19,410 bases of DNA from NCBI GenBank assembly GCA_964565775.1, contig CAZMGB010000030.1, positions 1 through 19,410 of the forward strand. The letters are read 5' to 3'. The notes below the pieces were generated by a model. The model was not told the DNA's origin. It ran no database searches and saw only the letters and a program-made list of their open reading frames with translations. A program made the translations under genes and the position numbers. The stretch comes from CAZMGB01 sp964565775. Lineage in GTDB: Bacteria; Chloroflexota; Dehalococcoidia; DSTF01; JALHUB01. Shown piece by piece: positions 6,801-13,322 of the stretch (positions are counted from its first letter, which is position 1; each line of letters begins with the position of its first letter).

Positions 6801-7460
6801 ATGCCACCTATCCGCGTTCTTATCGCCGAGGATCACGCCCTGGTGCGGGAGGGCACGCGCCAGATTCTGGAAAAGGAGTCAGACATTATCGTCGTCGCTG
6901 AGGCAGGCGACGGTCGCGGTGCCGTGGAGAAGGCGGCTCGCTTGAAACCGGACGTGGCCCTGGTTGACATCCGCATGCCCGGCCTCAGCGGCGTCGAGGC
7001 GACACGTCGAATCCGAGAGGTATCGCCAGAGACTGCCATCCTTGTGCTAAGCGCCTACGATGACGACGACTATGTGTCTACGCTTCTCGACGCGGGTGCC
7101 TCGGGTTATATGCTCAAGACCGTGCGGTCGGAGGAGCTAGTGGAGGCGGTCCGGGAAGTGCACGCGGGCCAGACGGCGTTGCATCCGGCCATCGCTCACA
7201 AGATCGCGCGCCTCTGGGCACGAAAGTCACGGGCCCAGCCCGACGAGGAGCGGCTTACGGCCCGCGAGATGGAGGTTCTAAGGTTGATATGTCGGGGCCT
7301 TCTAAACAAGGAGATCGCCCTTGAGCTCGATGTGAGCGTGCGGACCGTCGAGGGCCACCTCAAAGGTATCTTCAACCGACTGGGCGTGCGCTCACGCACT
7401 GAGGCGGCCATGTACGCCGCATCGCGGGGCTGGTTCTCGGATGAGGAGCGAACGTCATGA
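6801..7460 (+). CDS. NarL/FixJ-family response regulator
   Basis: 219 residues. The receiver domain occupies about 1-120, with the acidic pair in IAEDH, phospho-acceptor Asp56 in VALVDIRMPG, a Ser in VLSAYDDDDY and Lys in YMLKT. A LuxR/NarL helix-turn-helix occupies about 150-212 (LTAREMEVLRLICRGLLNKEIA, split across EVLRLI and LNKEIALELDVSVRTV, then HLKGIFNRLGV). Phosphorylation by the kinase encoded directly downstream should change its DNA binding. ATG at 6801 and TTG at 6795 are both usable behind GGGAGGG. The stop overlaps the kinase start by four bases, a typical coupled pair. Position opposite the Fe-S/NrfD operon points to that operon as a target. Family assignment is firm; target and signal are inferred. 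Confidence 0.92.
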   Translation: MPPIRVLIAEDHALVREGTRQILEKESDIIVVAEAGDGRGAVEKAARLKPDVALVDIRMPGLSGVEATRRIREVSPETAILVLSAYDDDDYVSTLLDAGASGYMLKTVRSEELVEAVREVHAGQTALHPAIAHKIARLWARKSRAQPDEERLTAREMEVLRLICRGLLNKEIALELDVSVRTVEGHLKGIFNRLGVRSRTEAAMYAASRGWFSDEERTS

Positions 7461-8953
7461 GGCTCTTGGCGTACGAGGCTATCGCTGAGCCGCTATCGAG
7501 ATTCCAGGCGATCGCTTCGTTCGGAAACGGAGCGGAGTTCCTGTATGCCTTTGGCAAGCGGCTCCGCGACCCCCGGTTCTGGGCCGTCCAGGGGATGGTC
7601 GCCCTCGTCACGGCCAGCCATTGGTCACTGGAGCTTATGGAAAGCCTTGCCGGACGTGACCTGGGCGGGGCCTACTTCGCCCTGACGTATTCCATGTATT
7701 TGGTTCCGGTCATCTATGCGAGCCTCAACTTCGGCCGTGAGGGGGCCATCCCCACCGCCGTCTGGAGTGCGTCGCTCGCTGTACCCAACGTTGTCATTTG
7801 GCATCACGGCCTGGACAAGCTAGGTGAGGCCATGCAGATGGTCACTATAGTCGCCCTCGCCGTCATCATCGCCAGCAGGGTCGACCGAGAAGCCACTGCC
7901 CGCCGGTCGGCAGAGGCCGCAGGGGCTGCCCTTAGAGCCTCCGAGACGAAATACCGCGGGCTCTTCGAGACGGCCGGCGAGGGAGTTCTCGTTCTCGACA
8001 AGGGCGGGCGCATCGCCGAGTGCAATGCTGCCGCCGGTGCTCTCCTCCGGAAAGCGCCCGAGACCCTGCGTAACAGCCTCGTCGCCGAGGCCCTGCCTCC
8101 GGACGTGGCGTCGACGCTGTGCACGGCGGTCCAGAGCCCGGACAGCATCCTGAACGATGTCCTGCTCCACGGACCTGACAGGAAGGAGGTCTGGGTGGAG
8201 CCGGTGTGTACGCCTCTCGGGGATGAAGGGGGGCTAACCCAAGTACTGCTGCGAAACGTGACGGAGCAGAAGCGGCGCCAGGCGGGGCTAGAGACCTATG
8301 CTGCCCAGATCGTCAAGGCCCAGGAGGAGGAGCGCCGGAGAATGGCCCAGGAGCTGCACGACGACACAGTGCAGTCGCTGATCCTCTTGTGCCGCAGGCT
8401 GGACGCCGTCGAAGCTCACGGTGTCGACGTTCCTCCCTCCTTTGCCGAGGATGTACGAGGGACTCGGGGTCTCGCGGAATCGATCGCCGAATCTCTGCGC
8501 GGGTTAATCGGTGGCCTGCGGCCGCCGCTCCTCGACGATCTGGGGCTGACCCCCGCCGTGCGCAGGCTCGTTACGGATCTATCTTCGCGCTCCTCGGTTG
8601 AGGCGAACCTCGTGACTCACGGGCGCGGCCGACGTCTCCCGGAAGAGACAGAGCTGGCGCTGTTTCGGATTGCGCAGGAAGCTCTGCACAACGTGGAACG
8701 CCATAGCGACGCATCCCGCGTGACGGTGAGGCTGAAGCATCAACGAGAAAAGACCGAACTTGTAATCTCCGATGACGGCAAGGGCTTCTTGATGCCGGCG
8801 GTGCTGAACGACCTGGCTAAGGAGAACAAGCTGGGGCTCATGGGGATGCAGGAGCGCGCCCGCATCGTGGGAGGAAACCTGCGGATCCGCTCAGCCCCTG
8901 GCAAGGGAACCACGGTTGTGGCCGAATTCCCTATCCCTGATCCGTCGCACTAG
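7457..8953 (+). CDS. NarX/LiaS-like sensor histidine kinase with PAS domain
   Basis: 498 residues. Residues 40-140 carry several hydrophobic helices (FWAVQGMVALVTA, FALTYSMYLVPVIYASL, MVTIVALAVIIA), so the sensor end is membrane-embedded with little periplasmic loop. A PAS-like domain spans about 160-275 (KYRGLFETAGEGVLVLDKGG...VTEQKRR). A HisKA_3 dimerisation helix follows with phospho-acceptor His301 in RMAQELHDDTVQSL, then a HATPase_c domain with N box (FRIAQEALHNVERHSDAS), G1 box (ISDDGKGF), GLMGMQERA and GKGTTV. This is the kinase type that pairs with NarL regulators. All catalytic boxes are present, so activity is likely. The input signal is unknown; a link to quinone redox state or a respiratory substrate fits the divergent operon. 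Confidence 0.92.
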   Translation: MRLLAYEAIAEPLSRFQAIASFGNGAEFLYAFGKRLRDPRFWAVQGMVALVTASHWSLELMESLAGRDLGGAYFALTYSMYLVPVIYASLNFGREGAIPTAVWSASLAVPNVVIWHHGLDKLGEAMQMVTIVALAVIIASRVDREATARRSAEAAGAALRASETKYRGLFETAGEGVLVLDKGGRIAECNAAAGALLRKAPETLRNSLVAEALPPDVASTLCTAVQSPDSILNDVLLHGPDRKEVWVEPVCTPLGDEGGLTQVLLRNVTEQKRRQAGLETYAAQIVKAQEEERRRMAQELHDDTVQSLILLCRRLDAVEAHGVDVPPSFAEDVRGTRGLAESIAESLRGLIGGLRPPLLDDLGLTPAVRRLVTDLSSRSSVEANLVTHGRGRRLPEETELALFRIAQEALHNVERHSDASRVTVRLKHQREKTELVISDDGKGFLMPAVLNDLAKENKLGLMGMQERARIVGGNLRIRSAPGKGTTVVAEFPIPDPSH

Positions 8954-8963
8954 GCGCGCGATC

Positions 8964-8977
8964 GGCCGACGACGGCC
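8964..8977. terminator. Weak hairpin after the kinase gene
   Basis: GGCCG, loop ACGA, CGGCC starts about 10 bases beyond the kinase stop. The stem is only five GC pairs and no T-run follows, so it is a weak terminator candidate. The rest of 8978-9115 holds nothing recognised. Confidence 0.25.
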
Positions 8978-9115
8978 AGCTTCGCGTCCGCTGGTTGGAC
9001 GTGTCAATATCCGCCGGCTTGGCGAGACGACCTGTGGACGTGACAATCGCGACGGGCACGCGCATCCCAGGTGGCCGCTACTGGCTGTCTCTGCGAGAGA
9101 TCCCGGAACGAATGG

Positions 9116-9145
9116 GTGGTACACCCAATGGTTGTTATTTATAAC
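9116..9145 (+). repeat. 30-base dispersed repeat, copy B (left flank of four-gene cluster)
   Basis: Differs from copy A at one position (GTTGTTATTT instead of GTTGCTATTT) and from copy C at four. It starts 162 bases past the kinase stop and ends 10 bases from the stop codon of the winged-helix-like gene, in the convergent intergenic space. No dyad symmetry of its own and no T-run, so it is not an intrinsic terminator. Confidence 0.75.
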
Positions 9146-9155
9146 GCCAGTCAGT

Positions 9156-9557
9156 CTATCGTGTGCTCCGCGTAGGCTTCCTTGCTTTCGCGTCGAACAG
9201 CTTCAACACACGCTCCCGAAGATACCGCTGTACGAACGAGTTCACTGTGCCGTCAGGGTACAGTACACGATTGCCAATTAGGGGTTTCAGCTTCCGCTCG
9301 AGGAGCGGGACGGTTAGGTCGCTCTTCTCGGCAAGCTCGGCTAGGGAATAGCGGCTATTGCTCCACAGCCAGCCCCACATATCACGCTCCGATTCACCTA
9401 GGGGACGCGTCGGCCTCTCAACTGGTCGCACATCAAGACAAGTCCACGCTACCACGATCTTCATGAGCGTAGGATCATCCGCGACGAGGAGCACGGCCTC
9501 AGGGTCTTCCTTTTCCTTGAGCTGCCGAAGCTGGTTCCTGGAGAGATCGTGTCCCAT
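9156..9557 (-). CDS. Winged-helix-like small protein (last gene of the cluster)
   Basis: 133 residues from the ATG at 9557, chosen because AAAGGTGAGG lies directly before it; an ATG at 9575 would add six residues and has no such signal. The C-terminal half (about 58-115) reads as a winged helix: DMWGWLWSNSRYSLAELAEKSD is the first helix pair, here split, then TVPLLERKLKPLIGNRVLYPDGT as recognition helix and wing, followed by a basic helix FVQRYLRERVLKLFDAK. The N-terminal half (LSRNQLRQLKEKEDPEAVLL) is charged and helical, with a central DPTLMKIVVAWTCLDV segment. It could be the cluster's regulator or a DNA-binding subunit. It starts 39 bases after the ParB-like gene. I know no exact family for it. 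Confidence 0.6.
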   Translation of the reverse strand: MGHDLSRNQLRQLKEKEDPEAVLLVADDPTLMKIVVAWTCLDVRPVERPTRPLGESERDMWGWLWSNSRYSLAELAEKSDLTVPLLERKLKPLIGNRVLYPDGTVNSFVQRYLRERVLKLFDAKARKPTRSTR

Positions 9558-9596
9558 GGGCCTCACCTTTCGCATGGACGCGCCAGCGATGTGATC

Positions 9597-10235
9597 CTAC
9601 GCGGCCTGATCTGGCCTACATCGCGCGAGATAGAAGCGTGCGAGTCCAACTAGGGCCTGGCCGCTGGAGATGCTCCCGTCCTCCGAAGCGCGAATCATGT
9701 CGAGTGCAAGATTCACTTCCTTGGCCTGACCCTCATCCAAGACGAAGTCAAGGATAACTGGCACAGCAGCTTCATCGCTTGTTGGCGCGCCCGCGCCAAG
9801 TAGGTCTTCTGGCTCCAAGCGCGACATCCGCTCCAGTTCCTCCGGTTGGCCTCGATCGTCAGGCAGGAGCGCCGAAAGCTCAGCGATGTCGAAAGACCCT
9901 AAGAGACTCTCGAGGAGCGCTGCCCGCCGTTCCGGGACATCGCTGCCAGCGAGTCGGTTAAGGGTAGCAAGGTAGAGCCCGGCCTGGTCGTCGTCGACGT
10001 CCCAGACTACACAGCGTGCCAATTCATGGCCGATGGCCCGGAGGACGCGTAGTCGGTTGTGACCGTTAAGCACCTCGAACCTTCCTTCGAGGCTCGGGTG
10101 TGGCCGCACTGTCAGTGGCTCGTACCTACCTGTCCGCTCGATATGCAGGCGCAGTTTCCGGAGCATCTCAGCCGGCATGTAGTTGCTGTTCTCGGGATGC
10201 GGTACAAGGCTTTCGATCGGGATGTCTCGGAACAT
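9597..10235 (-). CDS. ParB/Srx-like domain protein
   Basis: 212 residues. The N-terminal 90 residues match the ParB/sulfiredoxin fold: IPIESLVPHPENSNYM, a helix EMLRKLRLHIERTG, a strand EPLTVRP, and the nucleotide-binding box VLNGHNRLRVLRAIGH (Gly58-Arg63), equivalent to the GERR box of ParB, which binds CTP in chromosome-partitioning ParB. There is no ParB central helix-turn-helix; the C-terminal half (AALLESLLGSFDIAELSALLP, then an acidic stretch) is family-specific. Free-standing proteins like this occur in phages and modification clusters, often acting as nucleotide-binding or nicking components. The start is firm: AGAGGAGCG precedes the ATG at 10235. The start lies inside the 3' end of the radical SAM gene, a 68-base overlap. 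The role in the cluster is unknown. Confidence 0.78.
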   Translation of the reverse strand: MFRDIPIESLVPHPENSNYMPAEMLRKLRLHIERTGRYEPLTVRPHPSLEGRFEVLNGHNRLRVLRAIGHELARCVVWDVDDDQAGLYLATLNRLAGSDVPERRAALLESLLGSFDIAELSALLPDDRGQPEELERMSRLEPEDLLGAGAPTSDEAAVPVILDFVLDEGQAKEVNLALDMIRASEDGSISSGQALVGLARFYLARCRPDQAA

Positions 10236-11220
10236 GGCTTTCGCTCCTCTGCCTGGCCGGAGACTGTGCCTTCATAAAGAGCGGTTGAACAGCAGTGGAG
10301 GACCGCCTGGGCCATGTGCCGGCAATGTTGCAGGAGCCCCGTGCCAGATCGGGGTTCTTGCAGGCGCATACGCTCAGTTCAATACCGTGACCCTCCGCCG
10401 CATTCTGCACCTGTGCGAAGATCTGTTGCCTGGCTTCAAGCGGCACGTTCTGGATGGGGAACGCGGCACCGCGCATGACCGTCCCCTGCTTCTGGCGGTA
10501 GGCGCTGAGGAGCGGCTCCAGCATCTCCCTGTTGGATACATTTGCCTTCAGCGACTGGAGAATGGCAGGCCTGAGAAAAAGCACGGCTGCTGCGGCTCGT
10601 CTCACTCCGACCCGTGCAAGCATCGCGAACTGCTTGTGCAACGAGTCAGGGCTGTCGGTCACGGTTGGCAGAATAGGATCGAGGCGGGCCTCGGTCGGTA
10701 CGCCGCTGGCTATTAGTGCCTCTAACTGCTCCAGCCGCGTTTGCGGGCTGGCGGCGTGGGGCTCGAACACCCGTGAGATGCGCTCATCTAGCGTGATCAG
10801 ACCGATCTGTGCCCGAACCAACTCCGCATGATTAGTGAGAAGACGCAGGATGTCCTCTGGTATGAAGCCTTTGGTCAAGAACGCAACCCCAATGCCCTGA
10901 CTGAACAGGAAATCGAGGACCGCGTGGCTGAGTTCCAGGACTTCTGGCGCGGGCTGAAAGAGGTCGCTGGAAGGGCTGAAGTAGACGGCGTGAGGTTTGG
11001 CATGCCGACGACCGAGTTCATTCCGCAGTCTTTCGAGCGTATCCTCGTAGAGAATGATCTTGCTTTCACCGGGATAGCTGCTATACCCGCGGATGTAGCA
11101 GTAGAGGCAATCGTGCAGGCAGCCAGCCGTGAGGTTGATGGTCGGTATCGCTGAGAGGCAGGCAAGGGTGGATGGTGACAGGATCGGTGATTGGCGCCTT
11201 GCCCTGATAACGGTCACCAT
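10168..11220 (-). CDS. SPL-like radical SAM protein with a C-terminal Cys trio
   Basis: 350 residues from the ATG at 11220, which follows AGGAGA at about 8 bases; the upstream part of the open frame (to 11457) overlaps the methyltransferase gene and is not used. Cys34/38/41 form CxxxCxxC (GCLHDCLYCYIRG), the radical SAM 4Fe-4S site. The TIM-barrel half that follows (VYFSPSSDLFQPAPEV, then GVAFLTKGF) resembles spore-photoproduct-lyase-type radical SAM proteins. Near the C-terminus Cys285, Cys287 and Cys297 (CACKNPDLARGSC) could bind a second cluster. The match to known SPL-like chains appears to end around CNIAGTW...QPLF, and the last 35 or so residues, partly read from the ParB gene's DNA in another frame, look like a random tail. 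Likely substrate is nucleic acid; this is inferred from family and neighbours. Confidence 0.8.
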   Translation of the reverse strand: MVTVIRARRQSPILSPSTLACLSAIPTINLTAGCLHDCLYCYIRGYSSYPGESKIILYEDTLERLRNELGRRHAKPHAVYFSPSSDLFQPAPEVLELSHAVLDFLFSQGIGVAFLTKGFIPEDILRLLTNHAELVRAQIGLITLDERISRVFEPHAASPQTRLEQLEALIASGVPTEARLDPILPTVTDSPDSLHKQFAMLARVGVRRAAAAVLFLRPAILQSLKANVSNREMLEPLLSAYRQKQGTVMRGAAFPIQNVPLEARQQIFAQVQNAAEGHGIELSVCACKNPDLARGSCNIAGTWPRRSSTAVQPLFMKAQSPARQRSESHVPRHPDRKPCTASREQQLHAG

Positions 11221-12758
11221 AGCAGTTCTCCTGCCAGCGGCGGCTGCTTGTCGCCTTTGCGCCAAAGCACGTAGGCGTAGTTTCCGGTGAGACCTAGCGT
11301 CCTGGTCATATCGCAGGCCGCCAGAGCGTGCAGTGAGAACGTGCGCAGGTGTTCGACGAGCTCCGTGGGTCTCAGGTCGGCGTCTTCCACAATCAGGTGG
11401 TCGCAATGCTCCAGCAACCGCTCCAAGACGCTTTCCCCAACCGATGTGACGAGGCACTCGGGGTCGAGAGCCCTGAATGGCAGGTACATCCCATCCTCGG
11501 GCTCTCCTTTCCTGCTATCGGTGCTGGATGCAAGACGGAGTGCGCGATAGAAGCCGGAGAGGGAGGCCGGCGCGAAGGTGTGGCCTTGTGGAAGGGCGAC
11601 CCGTGAGGAGGAGATCATGAGGGCCTCCGGACCCGGACCATAGGGTGTTAGACAGCGAGTGGGCAGGTGCTTCCCTTCCCTGGAGAACGGCAACCCAACG
11701 ACTGAGGATGGTAGCACATCTGTGCGAACACGGCAAGCGCAGAAGTGACTGAGGTTGTTGAAAAGCTTGGAGACCAGCGCCAGGCGAAGGCCTGAAGAAA
11801 TGGGTGATGGTCGGGGCCGCGCCAGCCAACTGCGATAGTTGTCACCGACGAACATCAAGCTGTCGATGGAACTTCTCAGGCGGGCGGTGCGAAAGAAGCG
11901 CGCCGGGTTGGCAAGACACACGTCAACGAACCAGAGTCGAAATCGAAGCGAGATGCTGGCTGCCGCCGCCCAGGTCAGGAGCCTTCGACAGAGGTCGGCA
12001 GTCAGGGCGCCACTGCCTGCTCCAACGTCAATGAACTCCAGGACCAGTGGCCCTGACACCCTGGAATGCTCGGCCTGGATCACCGGCTTGAGAACATGCT
12101 TCCACAAGGACTGACCCCGTTGCCCGACGCGGGGATCGCCGGCCGACCCCATTCCTCCCACGAATGAGTCAACGAGATTGAAGCTCGTCGAGCGATGTGC
12201 TGGAGAAACCGTCAGATATAGAAGGAGCGACATGGGCGAATCTTTCGACAGCCTGTACTGGCGGTAGTGGTAGAACAGCCCTGGCCCCCTGTCGTCCCCG
12301 ATCGCGATGAGCGGGAGAAACTGGGTATCGTCCAACGCGTCCGGCAACTTGAGCTTGGCCAGCAGATAGCAAGGGTTTCGAAGCGTTGTAGTACCCGCCG
12401 CGAGGACCTGCGTGCCAAGAGTCGGCGCCCTCAGCCCAAAGCACTCGAAGCCGACAACAGCCCGGAGCACGTGCTTCCATAAGGGCGAATGCCGCTCTTC
12501 TCCATGCATCGATAGCACTTGGTCTAGGAGACAGAAGTAACGGAAGCAGTACTCTCGTTGCAGCGACCGATCGAAACGGGACCGAATGTACTTCAGCCAG
12601 GCAGCGTGAAGTGCCGTGATGGCACCGTCAAGCTCGCAGTTCGCGAACTGATGAACCGGCGCCCAGTAGGTTGCCCACTCCTGCGCTTCAAGAAGCATGC
12701 GCCCATCTGGCGCAACGTCTACTCTGGTGAGGAGACTCGGGGCCTTGAGGGCCGACAA
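11214..12758 (-). CDS. Large protein with class I SAM-methyltransferase core
   Basis: About 514 residues from a TTG at 12758 (GGGCGAGG upstream); an ATG at 12698 is the conservative alternative and the open frame reaches 12875. The methyltransferase core begins near residue 239 with motif I (VLEFIDVGAGSGALTADL), then an acidic strand end (LRFRLWFVDV), a motif III-like GDN (LMFVGDNYRSWL), and a motif IV-region strand ALVSKLFNNLSHF. A long insertion follows, and the chain ends with LGLTGNYAYVLWRK. The 240-residue N-terminal half is unfamiliar, aromatic-rich, and repeats SxLWKHVL twice (residues 91-98 and 217-224). No target-recognition domain typical of restriction systems is seen. The stop overlaps the radical SAM start by seven bases, so the two are probably translated together. 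First gene of the cluster; substrate unknown. Confidence 0.65.
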   Translation of the reverse strand: MSALKAPSLLTRVDVAPDGRMLLEAQEWATYWAPVHQFANCELDGAITALHAAWLKYIRSRFDRSLQREYCFRYFCLLDQVLSMHGEERHSPLWKHVLRAVVGFECFGLRAPTLGTQVLAAGTTTLRNPCYLLAKLKLPDALDDTQFLPLIAIGDDRGPGLFYHYRQYRLSKDSPMSLLLYLTVSPAHRSTSFNLVDSFVGGMGSAGDPRVGQRGQSLWKHVLKPVIQAEHSRVSGPLVLEFIDVGAGSGALTADLCRRLLTWAAAASISLRFRLWFVDVCLANPARFFRTARLRSSIDSLMFVGDNYRSWLARPRPSPISSGLRLALVSKLFNNLSHFCACRVRTDVLPSSVVGLPFSREGKHLPTRCLTPYGPGPEALMISSSRVALPQGHTFAPASLSGFYRALRLASSTDSRKGEPEDGMYLPFRALDPECLVTSVGESVLERLLEHCDHLIVEDADLRPTELVEHLRTFSLHALAACDMTRTLGLTGNYAYVLWRKGDKQPPLAGELLW

Positions 12759-13044
12759 CAGCCGACCTCGCCCAGGATGCCGTAGGAGTCTTCCATGAGC
12801 TGCTGAGTCTGCTCTCTGTCCACGCACAGGGTTATCGAAAGGCGCGCACGAATATGGCCGGGCGCCAAAGACCAAGCCCTTGTTCTCGACATTACACAGA
12901 GTACGAGCGTGCTGGTCGAGAACGAAGAGGCTCGTGTCACATCACCAAGGAAGCCAGAGGATACACACCTTGCCGCGGGTCGGGGCAGTGTCGGGGGCGA
13001 AGACGAACAGCAGGGCGTGTGTAGACTCGGGGACGGAGGACGCG
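12759..13044 (-). other. Leader region between repeat C and the first cluster gene
   Basis: Nearly 290 bases upstream of the chosen TTG. Open frames cross it on the minus strand (to 12875 and to 13057), but they are Arg/Ser/Pro-rich and lack ribosome binding sites. One short stretch, MEDSYGILGEV from about 12797, looks protein-like but is in a different frame from the methyltransferase. A frameshift or an unrecognised leader peptide is possible. No convincing -35/-10 pair was found; the AT-rich end of repeat C is the most promoter-like sequence nearby. Confidence 0.4.
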
Positions 13045-13074
13045 GTGGTACGCCCAATGTTCGCTATTTATAAC
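13045..13074 (+). repeat. 30-base dispersed repeat, copy C (right flank of four-gene cluster)
   Basis: Begins GTGGTACGCCC, ends CGCTATTTATAAC. Three differences from copy A (8th, 16th and 18th bases), four from copy B. The last 12 bases are identical to copy A. On the minus strand it starts GTTATAAATAGC, an AT-rich stretch upstream of the four-gene cluster that could double as a promoter. It ends 42 bases before the TPR-relic stop codon. Confidence 0.75.
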
Positions 13075-13116
13075 TCTCGGCCGAACTAGGCTCTCGGGTA
13101 TCAGGGAGGCGCAGAG

Positions 13117-13239
13117 TCACAGCTCCCCCAGTAGTGCTTCTGCCATCTCCACGTGCTTGGGCATGCCGATCTGGCGATACACGGCAAGGATCTCTGTCAG
13201 GGGCTGGTCGAGCCTTTCGCCGTCGGTAGGGCCGCCGGG
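13117..13239 (-). pseudogene. C-terminal relic of a TPR/cyclase-type protein
   Basis: A 40-codon open stretch ending in TGA at 13117 reads GERLDQPLTEILAVYRQI, then GMPKHVEMAEALLGEL and stop. That is the final TPR helix pair and terminus seen in large ATPase/TPR signalling proteins; the neighbour ending at 16962 has the similar LNEALQLYQDMGLSQRAEKVL. An in-frame TGA at 13240-13242 and the absence of any start or ribosome binding site show it is a fragment. Its upstream part is missing, cut off before the hairpin at 13272. It is evidence of an earlier deletion or insertion next to repeat C. Confidence 0.5.
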
Positions 13240-13271
13240 TCAAGACCGCATGTGGCTTTGGGCCTTATGGA

Positions 13272-13301
13272 GAGAGGGGCAACCAAGCGGTCGCCCCTCT
13301 C
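13272..13301 (-). terminator. Hairpin after the beta-propeller gene
   Basis: GAGAGGGGC (13272-13280) and GCCCCTCTC (13293-13301) are exact complements, and after one mismatch ACC pairs with GGT around an AAGC loop. It begins 21 bases beyond the stop of the beta-propeller gene, as expected for a terminator, but no U-tract follows on the minus strand. Confidence 0.55.
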
Positions 13302-13322
13302 AACGTGTTGTCCAGAGGTACC

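Larger units (their letters stand above)
9116..13074. mobile_element. Candidate cassette/element bracketed by 30-base direct repeats
   Basis: Copies B and C of the repeat stand in direct orientation at the two ends of a 3.96-kb segment holding exactly one four-gene, same-strand cluster. By hand count, four 60-base lines inside (at 9721, 10381, 11881, 12541) average 57% GC, while three lines outside (8341, 14401, 18541) average 64%; this is a small sample. No transposase, integrase or resolvase is encoded inside, and no terminal inverted repeats were found, so movement would need help from elsewhere. Copy A, 7.7 kb away, could be an empty site or scar. The flanking pattern is seen; mobility is inferred. 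Confidence 0.35.

Noticed and set aside
10828..11154. 108-codon plus-strand open frame (MISEKTQDVLWYEAFGQERN...)
   Set aside because: It looks protein-like at first, but it is the exact antisense of the radical SAM core, including the codons for CxxxCxxC, and has no ribosome binding site.
11221..11457. N-terminal extension of the radical SAM frame
   Set aside because: Arg/Ala-rich sequence fully inside the methyltransferase gene; the ATG at 11220 has AGGAGA upstream and begins just before the family-like sequence.
9156..12758. Known defence systems such as BREX, DISARM or type I restriction for the four-gene cluster
   Set aside because: No helicase, ATPase, PglZ, phospholipase D or specificity-subunit features are visible in any of the four proteins.
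1348..13074. CRISPR array
   Set aside because: The three 30-base repeats are 7.8 and 3.9 kb apart rather than regularly spaced, and no cas gene is present.
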